NCBI RefSeq assembly: GCF_023896955.1
Contig: NZ_JAMHIW010000019.1
Coordinates: 56,000 to 119,999 of the forward strand
DNA: 64,000 nt
From: Micromonospora sp. RHAY321
GTDB lineage: Bacteria; Actinomycetota; Actinomycetes; Mycobacteriales; Micromonosporaceae
Direction: 5' to 3'
Below are positions 24,612-32,722 of this stretch, piece after piece. Positions within the stretch are counted from its first letter, which is position 1. Each line of letters starts with the position of its first letter. The translations under genes and the position numbers were made by a program. The notes below the pieces were generated by a model. The model worked only from the letters and a program-made list of their open reading frames with translations. It searched no databases and was not told the DNA's origin.

Positions 24612-26648
24612 TCACCAGGGGGCCGGTGGCGGGGGCGGCGACACCGGCGGCCGGTCGTCGCAGGTGATGGTGTTCGGCAGCAGCCACGGGGCCAACCAGC
24701 CGCCGTCGTTGCCGCCCAGGTCGGTCAGCGCGAACTCCGAGCCGGCCGGGGTGAAGTGGAACGACCCGCAGTTGTTGACGCCGACGGCACCCACGTTGCG
24801 AGCGTCCACGTTGGCGAACGAGGCCGAGCCGGCCGACCGGGCGCTGACCACCGAGGTGCCGGTGCCGTCGACCCGGATGTCCCGGAAGTGCACGTTGGTG
24901 ATCGAGTGGAGATCCTTCACGGGCCAGTCGCTGACCAGCATGATCGCGTTGTACGTGCTGTCGAGGTAGGCGTCACCGACCACCTCGATCCTCGCGTCGA
25001 TGCTCCGGTCCAGGGCGAAGAACCAGATGGCGCCGAGACCGATGTTCCAGTTCAGCTCGTACGTGCCGGCCCGGGCGGTGGTGTTGTTGGTGATCCAGAG
25101 GTGCCCGGTGAACGGCTCCGCGCCGAAACGGGAACCGACCTGGATGCCGCTGCCCTCACGGACCGGATCGGCGATCAGGTTGTGCGAGACGGTGTTGTCC
25201 GTGCCGCCGTAGATGGCGATGCCGTTGGCCAGGGTCGGCGACTGCACGGTGTTGTGGTCGAACGTGTTCCGCGTGTTGGCCGTCTTCTCCGACCACATCG
25301 CCAGCCCGTCGTCGCCGGTGTTGCGGACGAAGTTGTGCGCGACGAGCGAGTCGGTCACGCCGGTGTGGAAGTTGAGCGCGTCGGCGATCTGGTCGACGAT
25401 GATGTTGTTGGTGACGCGCACGTTCGTCATCGGACCGTCGAACCACAGGCCGACCTTGGTGTGGTGCAGGTACAGCCCGTCGATGGTCGAGTCGCTCATC
25501 GCACCGCCGATGGCGTTGACCTGGTCGGTGTCGATGCGCTCCCGGACGTCGCCCTCGATGGCGAAGCCGGAGAGGTGGACGTTGCGGCTGCCACCGTCGG
25601 CGGCGTCCCGGCCGTAGAAGCCGACGCCGGTGTGCACCGAGCCGTCCGGCGCGGGCGTCGGCAGGGCGACCTGCCGGCCCTTGATGGTGGTGTACCAGTT
25701 GCCGGCGCCCTCGATGGTCACGTCGTCGACGATGATGTGCCGGTTGACCTGGTAGGTGCCCGGTGGGATGTACACCTTCAGGTGGGCGCGGCGGGCGAAC
25801 GCGATGGCGCGGTCCAGGGCGTCGGCGGAGTCGCGCCGGCCGGTCGGGTCGGCCCCGAAGGCCAGCACGTTCGCCGCGAGCAGCCGGATGTGCGGCGGCG
25901 CGACCAGCTCGGAGTCGAGCAGGTCGATGACGGTCCACGCGGCGGCGCTGCCGGCCGGTGCGGTGAGCCGGATCCGGTCACCGGCCCGGTAGGTGCGCCC
26001 CAGCAGGAGCCGCTGCTCGTCGTAGAAGTGGGTGGGCCGGAACGGCGTGGTGATGGTCGGGTACGGCGTGGTGGCCGACGGCACGCACGAGCACTCGGTG
26101 ATCCACCAGTCGGGGTGCAACAGCCCGGCCTGGGGGTCGTTGGAGAACGGGTACTGGTTGTAGAGCCAGGAGTACTGCGAGGTCAGCGTCATGCTGCGCA
26201 CGTGCCTGCCGTTGACCGCGACGCCCAGCGGCGCGGTGATCCCGCCACCACGGGGCGCGTCCGGGATGCTGTACCGCACGGTGATCGCGTTGGCCGCGCT
26301 GGGCAGGGCGAACTCCACGTACTCGCCGGGGGTGAGCCGGACGGCCCGGCGGCCGGAGGCCTCCGCGGGCAGCGTGTAGGCGGACCGGTCGGGGCCGATG
26401 ATCTCGCCGTTGGTGCGGGCGTTCTCCGCTTCCTGCTCGACGAAGTCGACGTCGGCGCCGCGTCCGGCGACCAGTGCGGGGTCGAGGGCGGCCCGGGTGA
26501 CCACCGGCGCTGCTCCGGATGGCGTGGGTGGAGCGGCAACGGCTACGGCGGGCCCGGCGACCAGCGTGGTGACGGCGGTCGCGAGTGCGAGCGCGGTGGC
26601 GGCCGGCCGGCCCGGGCGCCCCCGCGCCGGCATGATGAACCGAAACAT
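24612..26648 (-). CDS. Secreted glycoside hydrolase, GH87 type (alpha-1,3-glucanase/mycodextranase)
   Basis: 678 residues from an ATG with AGGAGGG six bases upstream. A signal peptide ends near residue 42. The N-terminal carbohydrate-binding-like sandwich (QEAENARTNGEIIG, GEYVEFALPSAANAITVRYSIP) is followed by VLAFGADPTGRRDSADAL and a right-handed beta-helix. The helix motifs FAIEGDVRERIDTDQVNAIGG, GLWFDGPMTN, NTGDDGLAMWSEK and NGIAIYGGTDNTVSHN are those of GH87 enzymes; the clustered Asp residues (TDQ, GDDG) are candidates for the catalytic acids. The enzyme probably attacks alpha-1,3-glucan of fungal walls or dental-type polymers. A Pro-rich tail ends the protein. Confidence 0.88.
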   Translation of the reverse strand: MFRFIMPARGRPGRPAATALALATAVTTLVAGPAVAVAAPPTPSGAAPVVTRAALDPALVAGRGADVDFVEQEAENARTNGEIIGPDRSAYTLPAEASGRRAVRLTPGEYVEFALPSAANAITVRYSIPDAPRGGGITAPLGVAVNGRHVRSMTLTSQYSWLYNQYPFSNDPQAGLLHPDWWITECSCVPSATTPYPTITTPFRPTHFYDEQRLLLGRTYRAGDRIRLTAPAGSAAAWTVIDLLDSELVAPPHIRLLAANVLAFGADPTGRRDSADALDRAIAFARRAHLKVYIPPGTYQVNRHIIVDDVTIEGAGNWYTTIKGRQVALPTPAPDGSVHTGVGFYGRDAADGGSRNVHLSGFAIEGDVRERIDTDQVNAIGGAMSDSTIDGLYLHHTKVGLWFDGPMTNVRVTNNIIVDQIADALNFHTGVTDSLVAHNFVRNTGDDGLAMWSEKTANTRNTFDHNTVQSPTLANGIAIYGGTDNTVSHNLIADPVREGSGIQVGSRFGAEPFTGHLWITNNTTARAGTYELNWNIGLGAIWFFALDRSIDARIEVVGDAYLDSTYNAIMLVSDWPVKDLHSITNVHFRDIRVDGTGTSVVSARSAGSASFANVDARNVGAVGVNNCGSFHFTPAGSEFALTDLGGNDGGWLAPWLLPNTITCDDRPPVSPPPPPAPW

Positions 26649-26723
26649 CGGTGACCCTCCTGTGTGGGTGGTGGTGGAGGTCCGCCCGGCGCTCCCCCTG
26701 ACGCCCGACATTGATCGTCATGA

Positions 26724-26747
26724 TGCAGCACCGAACACTGCGCTGCA
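26724..26747. promoter_or_regulatory. Dyad upstream of the GH87 gene
   Basis: TGCAGC and GCTGCA at 26724-26729 and 26742-26747 with a partly symmetrical 12-base centre, 76-99 bases before the start codon. The surrounding 26700-26810 is unusually AT-rich for this genome. It may be the operator of a carbohydrate regulator; none is adjacent. Confidence 0.35.
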
Positions 26748-26856
26748 AGACACCAATCGAACAACGAAAAGAAGCGACAGTTTGATCGCAAGAACTGAAC
26801 GGTCACCGGATCGACGTGTCGTGCGCCGCCTGAGCCCGGGCGGGTCGCGCCCGGCG

Positions 26857-26862
26857 TACGCT
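26857..26862 (+). promoter_or_regulatory. -10 element, leaderless promoter of the NYN gene
   Basis: TACGCT ends seven bases before GTG 26870. Confidence 0.5.
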
Positions 26863-26869
26863 GGCCGGC

Positions 26870-27964
26870 GTGGATCAAGAAGACCGGATCGCCCTTTTCC
26901 TGGACTACGAGAACCTGGCGTTGGGGGCGCGCGACCACCGTGGCGGCGCGGCCTTCGACTTCCGGCCCATCGCGGACGCACTCGCCGAGCGCGGGCGGGT
27001 CGTGGTGCGGCGGGCGTACGCCGACTGGTCCTACTTCGACGAGGACCGCCGGATGCTCACGCGGTCGCACGTCGAGCTGATCGAGATCCCGCAGCGGATG
27101 GGCGCCTCCCGCAAGAACGCGGCCGACATCAAGATGGCTGTCGACGCGATCGAGCTGGCCTTCGAACGCGACTACATCTCCACCTTCGTGATCTGCAGCG
27201 GCGACAGTGACTTCACGCCGCTCGTCCACAAGCTCCGCGAGCTGAACAAGCGGGTCATCGGCGTCGGTGTCGAGGGGTCGACGTCGGCGCTGCTCCCTCC
27301 GGCGTGCGACGAGTTCCTCTACTACGACCGGCTGGAGGGTGTGGACATCCCGCCGACCAGCAGCCGTCGCGGCCGTCCGGTGCGGCAGCCCGGCCAGGAC
27401 CAGCGGGCGCCCGAGCCGGAACGCGAGCAGCCCGAGCCGGAGGTGGAGCGCCGGCCGGCGGGGGAGGAGCCCGACCGGGACGTGGACGCCCTCGCCGTGC
27501 TGGTGGCCCAGACGGTGGCCGGGCTGCAGGGCAGCGCCAGCGGCGAGGTGACCGCCTCGCGACTCAAGCGCACCCTGCTGCGCAAGGACCCGACGTTCAG
27601 CGAGTCCGACTACGGCTTCCGCACCTTTGGCGAACTGCTGCGCCACCTCGCCGGCCACAACGTGATCGAGCTGGCCGAGGGGCCCGCGAAGGGCGACCCC
27701 GAGGTCTCGCTGCCCGAGCACGGCGACCGGGAGGTGGCCTTCGGCCTGCTCCGTGGCGTGGTGGCGGACCTCGGCAGCAGCGGCAACCCGGTGGCGCTGT
27801 CCGGGCTGAAGAACCAGCTCCGCCGGGCACGTCCCGACTTCAGCGAGAAGAAGCTCGGCTACCGCAGCTTCCTCCAGTTCTGCAAGGCCGCGGCCACCGG
27901 TGGCGCGGTCGACCTACGGTGGAGCCCCGAAGCCGACGACTACCTGCTCACCGCCCAGGGATGA
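26870..27964 (+). CDS. NYN (PIN-like) ribonuclease-type domain with two OST-HTH/LOTUS domains
   Basis: 364 residues. The NYN domain (about 1-150) has the metal-binding acidic set: LFLDYENLALG, NAADIKMAVDAIELAF and ICSGDSDFTPLVHKL. A charged Pro/Glu linker follows (about 165-200). Two related helical domains then occur: about 205-275 (SRLKRTLLRKDPTFSESDYGFRTFGELL) and about 285-355 (LKNQLRRARPDFSEKKLGYRSFLQF). The Ser-Glu...Gly-[FY]-[RK] pattern is the OST-HTH/LOTUS signature. OST-HTH domains bind RNA, including G-quadruplexes, so an RNA-cleaving or RNA-silencing role is plausible. The acidic residues look intact. No operon partner. Confidence 0.88.
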   Translation: MDQEDRIALFLDYENLALGARDHRGGAAFDFRPIADALAERGRVVVRRAYADWSYFDEDRRMLTRSHVELIEIPQRMGASRKNAADIKMAVDAIELAFERDYISTFVICSGDSDFTPLVHKLRELNKRVIGVGVEGSTSALLPPACDEFLYYDRLEGVDIPPTSSRRGRPVRQPGQDQRAPEPEREQPEPEVERRPAGEEPDRDVDALAVLVAQTVAGLQGSASGEVTASRLKRTLLRKDPTFSESDYGFRTFGELLRHLAGHNVIELAEGPAKGDPEVSLPEHGDREVAFGLLRGVVADLGSSGNPVALSGLKNQLRRARPDFSEKKLGYRSFLQFCKAAATGGAVDLRWSPEADDYLLTAQG

Positions 27965-27988
27965 ACGTGGAGCCCGCACAACGGCACC

Positions 27989-28006
27989 CGAATCGAGTCT
28001 GATTCG
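27989..28006. repeat. Inverted repeat after the NYN gene
   Basis: CGAATC, six bases, GATTCG, 25 bases after the stop. It could be a weak terminator or an operator for the next small gene. Confidence 0.3.
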
Positions 28007-28148
28007 TTGCTCAGGACGTGAGGGAATCGCCGAGACGGTTCCTCCCTGTCGGCGGCCGGCTTGAAATGTGACTGAATTGCGGTTATTGATGCGGTAACGG
28101 CCCACCTGCGACGTACCCCTTGGCCGTAATTTGCTATACGGTCGGCGA

Positions 28149-28367
28149 ATGATGGTGGAGGAACACTGGTGGAACGGAGACACGACCCCGCGCGGGCGCC
28201 GGGACGTGTATATCCGTACTGACGGGCAGGGTTGGGAGGTCCGCGCCCAGATCGGTGGGGCGTCGGGTCGTGAGCGGGTGCAGCAGTGCCCCAGCCGGGC
28301 CTCGGCGGCCATCCTCGCCGATGCGTGGCGCGGCACCCACCCATCCTGGCGCGAACTGAAGCGCTGA
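28149..28367 (+). CDS. Small hypothetical protein
   Basis: 72 residues: EEHWWNGDTTPRGRRDVYIR, then DGQGWEVRAQIGG, then a helix with SRASAAILADAWRG. The strand-turn-helix pattern and good codon bias support a real gene. It has two adjacent ATG codons (28149, 28152) and no Shine-Dalgarno; TATACG ends eight bases upstream and may be a weak -10. It lies in a region of low coding density, with 186 bases before and after. No family recognised. Confidence 0.6.
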   Translation: MMVEEHWWNGDTTPRGRRDVYIRTDGQGWEVRAQIGGASGRERVQQCPSRASAAILADAWRGTHPSWRELKR

Positions 28368-28552
28368 TCCGGCACCGGGCCGGGCCGGCAACGCTCCTGG
28401 GCTCCCGCCCGGTGCGATCGTCGGCCGGCCCGGTGCTCGACTCGACCGCTGAGCATCAACTGGTCAAGGGTTGCTCGCGTGCCATTGCTGCACACCGCCC
28501 GTGTCCGCCGCCCAGGCGGGGTACAACCGGGGGTAGGCAGGATGGAGGTCCC

Positions 28553-28729
28553 ATGTCGCAGGATCCCGACGAGCAGAACCCGGAGATCACCGACGAGGTT
28601 CGGGAGGCCGAACGTCGGCTGGCCCGGTTCGCCGGCCGATCCGACGACGACGCGCTGACCGACGACGCGCTGACCGACGACGACGCCCGGGTGTCGGACG
28701 ACGCTCTGACCGAGCGCGAGGCCGACTAG
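28553..28729 (+). CDS. Small acidic protein with short tandem repeats
   Basis: 58 residues, about a third Asp/Glu. The N-terminal half has a helix (EITDEVREAERRLARFAG); the C-terminal half repeats DDALT three times, and the DNA shows a matching 15-base tandem copy at 28645-28680. GGAGG lies four bases before the ATG. No transmembrane segment or known family; probably disordered. Confidence 0.6.
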   Translation: MSQDPDEQNPEITDEVREAERRLARFAGRSDDDALTDDALTDDDARVSDDALTEREAD

Positions 28730-28758
28730 GACGAGTCCCAGTCGGCCCCGGCGGGCGG

Positions 28759-29820
28759 TCAGGCGGACGGAACGGGGAGCACGGCGGCCTCTGCCGCCGA
28801 GCGGTGCGCCAGCTCGATCAACTCGACGGTGGCGACCGAGTCCCGCGGATCCACCGGCATCGCCGTGCCGTCCCGCAGCGCCGTCGCCACCTGCTGGTAG
28901 AAGCTCTGGTAGGAGCCGGGCACGGTGGGCACGGCCCGCAGGTCACCGTCGACGCCGAGCAGGCCGTACCGCTCCGGCGGGACCTCGCCCCAGCCCGGCT
29001 GGTCCGGACGGCCGCCCTCGTGCAGCGCCGCCTCCTGCACGTCCAGCCCGTACGTCGTGTAGCCGGCCCGGTCGCCCAGCACCCGCAGCCGGGGCCCGAG
29101 TTGAGCGGTCAGCGCGCCCATCCACAGGTGCGAGTGCACACCGTTGGCGTGGGTCAACGCCACGAACGCGTCGTCGTCGACCTCGGCGCCGGCGCGCCGC
29201 CGGTCCACCTCCGCGTAGACGCGGTCGACCGGGCCGAAGAGCTGCACCGCCTGATCGACGAGGTGGGCGCCGAGGTCGAAGAGGGCCCCGCCGGCCTCCT
29301 CGGGACCGGCGAGCTCCCGCCAGCCCGGCTTGATCGTCGGACGGAAACGCTCGAACCGGGACTCGAAGCGGAGCACCCGTCCCAACTCGCCCTGCTCCAC
29401 GAGCCGGCGGGCGGTCAGGAAGTCGCCGTCCCAGCGGCGGTTCTGGAACACGGTCAGCGGCACGCCCCGGCGGTCGGCCTCCTCGACCAGCGCCCGGCTC
29501 TCGGCGGCGGTGGGGGCCAGCGGCTTGTCCACCACCACCGGCAGGCCGGCGGTCACCGCGGCCCGGGCCATCGGCACGTGCTGCCGGTTCGGCGTCGCCA
29601 CCACCACCAGGTCCAGCGCGTCCGGCGTACGCCACAGCTCGTCGACGTCGTCGACGAGGCGGGCGTCCGGGTGCTGCTGCCGGGCCTGCTCGCGCCGCTG
29701 CGGATCACGCGTCACGATGGCGTCCAGCCGCAGCCCGGGTGTCGCGGCGATCAGCGGCGCGTGGAACACCCGGCCCGCCAGCCCGTACCCCAGCAGACCG
29801 ACCCGCAGCGCCTCCGCCAT
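28759..29820 (-). CDS. Gfo/Idh/MocA family oxidoreductase
   Basis: 353 residues. The N-terminal Rossmann domain begins LRVGLLGYGLAGRVFHAPLI and includes VVVATPNRQHVPMA and the dinucleotide-site motif DKPLAPTAAE with the conserved Lys. The C-terminal substrate domain contains GGALFDLGAHLVDQAVQLFG with the catalytic-type Asp/His pair. Such enzymes use NAD(P) on sugars or inositols. ATG 29820 has GGGAG six bases upstream. It is a single gene between a small acidic protein and a response regulator, so the substrate is unknown. Confidence 0.9.
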   Translation of the reverse strand: MAEALRVGLLGYGLAGRVFHAPLIAATPGLRLDAIVTRDPQRREQARQQHPDARLVDDVDELWRTPDALDLVVVATPNRQHVPMARAAVTAGLPVVVDKPLAPTAAESRALVEEADRRGVPLTVFQNRRWDGDFLTARRLVEQGELGRVLRFESRFERFRPTIKPGWRELAGPEEAGGALFDLGAHLVDQAVQLFGPVDRVYAEVDRRRAGAEVDDDAFVALTHANGVHSHLWMGALTAQLGPRLRVLGDRAGYTTYGLDVQEAALHEGGRPDQPGWGEVPPERYGLLGVDGDLRAVPTVPGSYQSFYQQVATALRDGTAMPVDPRDSVATVELIELAHRSAAEAAVLPVPSA

Positions 29821-29918
29821 GCCGTACTCCCGTCTCCCGGCCCGCGCCCCGGTGACGGCGGTACCGCTGACCGAATCTACGCCCCGGCCGGTCGGGCCCG
29901 ACCCGGACCCGGCGCTGC

Positions 29919-30584
29919 TCAGGGGACGGGATCGGCCCGCAGGTAGGTGAGCACCGCGAGCACCCGACGGTTGGTGTCGTCGCTGGGCGGCAGGTCGAGC
30001 TTCAGCAGGATGTTGCCGACGTGCTTGCCGACCGCCGCCTCGGTGACGTGCAGCCGGGCGGCGATCGACGCGTTGGACCGGCCCTCGGCCAGCAGCGCCA
30101 GCACCTCCCGTTCCCGGGCGGAGAGCGCGGCGAGCGGGTCGCGCGGGCGGTGCAGAAGTTGCCGGACCACGTCCGGGTCGATGGCGGTGCCACCGGCGGT
30201 GACCCGGCGCAGGGTGTCGACGAACTCGGTCACCTCCGCCACACGGTCCTTGAGCAGGTAGCCGACCCGCTGGCCGTCGCCGCTGTCCAGCAGCGCCGCG
30301 GCGTACCCGGTCTGCACGTACTGGCTGAGCACCACGACCGGCAGTTCGGGCCGCTCGGCGCGCAGCGCGACGGCCGCGCGCAGCCCGTCGTCCCGCCGGC
30401 CGGGTGGCATCCGGATGTCGGTCAGCACCAGGTCCGGCCGGTGGGTGCGGGCGGCGTCCAGCAGCTCCGGCGCCGAGCCGACGGCGGCGCACACCGCGAA
30501 GTCGAAGCGGGTCAGCAGCGCGACCAGACCCTCGCGCAGCAGCACCTCGTCCTCGGCGAGCACCACCCGCGTCACCGACGGCAC
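29919..30584 (-). CDS. NarL/LuxR-type response regulator
   Basis: 221 residues. The receiver domain has the acidic pair in VVLAEDEVLL, the phospho-acceptor Asp in LVLTDIRMPP, Ser in VVLSQY and the Lys in YLLKDRV. The C-terminal LuxR helix-turn-helix is LSAREREVLALLAEGRSNASIAARLHVTEAAVGKHV. GTG 30584 overlaps the kinase gene by 13 bases, so both are co-translated. Paired with the membrane histidine kinase, it forms a two-component system whose signal and targets are unknown. Confidence 0.92.
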   Translation of the reverse strand: MPSVTRVVLAEDEVLLREGLVALLTRFDFAVCAAVGSAPELLDAARTHRPDLVLTDIRMPPGRRDDGLRAAVALRAERPELPVVVLSQYVQTGYAAALLDSGDGQRVGYLLKDRVAEVTEFVDTLRRVTAGGTAIDPDVVRQLLHRPRDPLAALSAREREVLALLAEGRSNASIAARLHVTEAAVGKHVGNILLKLDLPPSDDTNRRVLAVLTYLRADPVP

Positions 30585-31864
30585 GGCAGCTCCACCCGCA
30601 GCAGCGTGGGCCCGCCGGGCGGGCTGGACAGCAGCAGCCGCCCGTCCGCCGCGGCGACCCGGTCGGCGAGGCCGGTCAGGCCGGTACCCCGGGACGGGTC
30701 GGCGCCGCCGTGGCCGTCGTCGAAGACCTCGACGACGAGATCCCCGCCGCCCCTGGTCAGGTGCACCTCGGCGCGGCTGGCCCCGGCGTGCCGGGCCACG
30801 TTGCCCAGCGCCTCGGACACCACGAAGTAGGCGGTGGTCTCGACGATCTCCGGCAGCTCGCCGTCGAGGTCGGCGCGCACGGTCACCGGGACGGTGGCCG
30901 CGTCGCCCAACTCCCGCACCGCGCCGGCCAGGCCGAGGTCGGTGAGGCTCTGCGGACGGATGCCCTGCACCAACTGCCGAAGCATCACCATCAGACCCCG
31001 GGCCTGGTCGTGGGCGACGGACAGCGGCCGGGCCGCCGGGGAGTCCTCGGGGACGTCCAGCCGGGCCAGGCCCAGTTGGAGGGTGAGACTGGTCAGCCGT
31101 GGTTGCGCACCGTCGTGCAGGTCACGCTCGATCCGACGACGTTCGGCCTCGTACGCCCCGACCAGCCGGGTCCGGGACCGGGCGACCTCGCGCAGCGCCG
31201 CCGCGTCGACCGGCCAGGCCAGCGCCCACCGGGCCACGGCGGCCTGGACGGCGGCGAGCAGGCCCGCCACGTACCAGAGCACCGGGATGAGCAGCACGCC
31301 CACGATCGCGTACGGGACGGCCTCGCCGGGGCTGCTCACCGTGCGCCAGATCACGACCGGCTGGTTGTCGTCGCCGGCGAGCCAGGGGCTGGTGACCAGC
31401 CCGAGGTCGAGGAGAACCAGCAGCAGGAGGACCCAGTACGCGACCGGCACGAACCCGCCCAGCCAGAACAGGTACGCCACCTCCCGCCAGCCGGCGGCCG
31501 TGCGGTAGCGGGCGGCCAGACCCTGCCACGGCGACGGAGGCAGCGGTCGGCCGTCGACGAGGCCGAGCCGCCACCGCTCGACGGCGGCCACCGGGAAGCT
31601 CACGATCGGCGCCAGCGCCAGCAGGGTGAGGCTGCCGACCACCAGGAACAGGATGAGCGGGATTTCCGGCGGCCGACCGTGCAGCCATACCGCGTTGAGG
31701 GCGGCCAGCAGCGGCCCGACGACCACGAGCAGCCCGACGGACAGCACGCCGGCGATGGGCACGGTGCTGACGAGGTAGACCAGCGCGCGCCAGGGCCAGG
31801 CGGAGATCAGCCAGCCGCGGCGACGCAGCGCCTCGGCCAGGTGAGAAGGGAGTTCCGGGGTCAT
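30572..31864 (-). CDS. Membrane histidine kinase (HisKA_3 type)
   Basis: 430 residues. About five to six N-terminal helices in two groups (residues about 25-105 and 125-230) form the sensor, with no large extracellular domain. The DHp motif AERRRIERDLHDGAQPRLTSL carries the phospho-His. The ATPase domain shows VVSEALGNVARHAGASRAEV (N box), FDDGHGG and GTGLTGLADRV (G boxes). Such kinases with short loops often sense membrane stress or drugs. No Shine-Dalgarno; the start is set by TAGCGT seven bases upstream. Confidence 0.9.
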   Translation of the reverse strand: MTPELPSHLAEALRRRGWLISAWPWRALVYLVSTVPIAGVLSVGLLVVVGPLLAALNAVWLHGRPPEIPLILFLVVGSLTLLALAPIVSFPVAAVERWRLGLVDGRPLPPSPWQGLAARYRTAAGWREVAYLFWLGGFVPVAYWVLLLLVLLDLGLVTSPWLAGDDNQPVVIWRTVSSPGEAVPYAIVGVLLIPVLWYVAGLLAAVQAAVARWALAWPVDAAALREVARSRTRLVGAYEAERRRIERDLHDGAQPRLTSLTLQLGLARLDVPEDSPAARPLSVAHDQARGLMVMLRQLVQGIRPQSLTDLGLAGAVRELGDAATVPVTVRADLDGELPEIVETTAYFVVSEALGNVARHAGASRAEVHLTRGGGDLVVEVFDDGHGGADPSRGTGLTGLADRVAAADGRLLLSSPPGGPTLLRVELPCRR

Positions 31865-31871
31865 GCCACAG

Positions 31872-31877
31872 ACGCTA
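31872..31877 (-). promoter_or_regulatory. -10 element, leaderless promoter of the two-component operon
   Basis: TAGCGT on the minus strand, seven bases before ATG 31864. Confidence 0.5.
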
Positions 31878-32026
31878 ATCGCGGGCGAGCGGACGCCCCA
31901 GCCGTCCAGATCCACTTTAGGGGTATGCCCAGCACTACCCGCCGAACAGGTGTGCTGGCTTGGGAAAAGGGAAGAACGTGCCATCACGCGACCCGCGTGA
32001 GCTGTGCTCGCGGCGGCGGGAGAGAC

Positions 32027-32722
32027 ATGAGTGCCAGAACCTTCGTGGTGGTCGGCGGCACCAGCGGCCTCGGCCTCGCGGTGGCCCGGCTGCTGGTTGA
32101 CGAGCACCAGGTGGTGGTATTCGGCGACGTACCCGCCGAGGTCGCCGCGACGACCGATCAGCTGGGGTGCGACGGGGTGGTCTGCGACATCTCCTCCTAC
32201 GAGCAGGTCCGCGACGGGTTCGCCGAGGTGGTGAGACGCTACGGTCCGCTCGACGGGATGGCGGCCTGCGCGTCGATGTGGGCGGGCGGCGACCTGATGG
32301 ACCTTCCGGTGGAGCACATCCGGCGGGCCGTGGAGATCAACGTCCTGGGCATCACGTACCTGCTCCGGGAGGCGCTGGAGCACCTGCACCGGCAGGGCCA
32401 CGGGAACGTGGTGTACGTCGGGGCGACGGCGCTGGCCGCGCCACGGCCGGGCATCCCGGTGTACCGGGCCACCAAGAGCTACGGCAGCAGCCTGGTCGAC
32501 TCCCTGGCCGAGGCCCAGCACAGCAACCAGGTGAAGGTGATGCAGCTGCATCCCGGGCCGATGCCGACCCGCCTGCAGGAACGGGTTGGCGCCGAGTTCC
32601 TCGACGAGGTGTACGCCCTGCCGGAAGAGGTCGCCACCGAGGTCGTCCGGCTGCTGCTGCTCGAACCCGACGACCTCTTCGTGTCCGGCGAGCGCGTGTT
32701 GCGCGCGGACGGGCGGTGGTGA
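32027..32722 (+). CDS. Short-chain dehydrogenase/reductase (SDR)
   Basis: 231 residues of a classical SDR. Cofactor motif GGTSGLGLAVARL near residue 10, Asp after CDIS, the NVLGITYLL helix, and the active-site YRATKSYGSSL (Tyr-x3-Lys) near residue 150. The usual NAG motif is replaced by CASM, and the catalytic Ser region reads YVGATAL, so activity may be altered. GGGAGAG precedes ATG 32027. Its stop overlaps the start of the MFS gene (GTGA), so the two are coupled: possibly modification and export of the same compound. Confidence 0.85.
   Translation: MSARTFVVVGGTSGLGLAVARLLVDEHQVVVFGDVPAEVAATTDQLGCDGVVCDISSYEQVRDGFAEVVRRYGPLDGMAACASMWAGGDLMDLPVEHIRRAVEINVLGITYLLREALEHLHRQGHGNVVYVGATALAAPRPGIPVYRATKSYGSSLVDSLAEAQHSNQVKVMQLHPGPMPTRLQERVGAEFLDEVYALPEEVATEVVRLLLLEPDDLFVSGERVLRADGRW

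Noticed and set aside
24756..26654. A 632-codon plus-strand ORF opposite the GH87 gene
   Set aside because: Antisense shadow; Val/Gly/Asp-rich low-complexity translation and no start signal.
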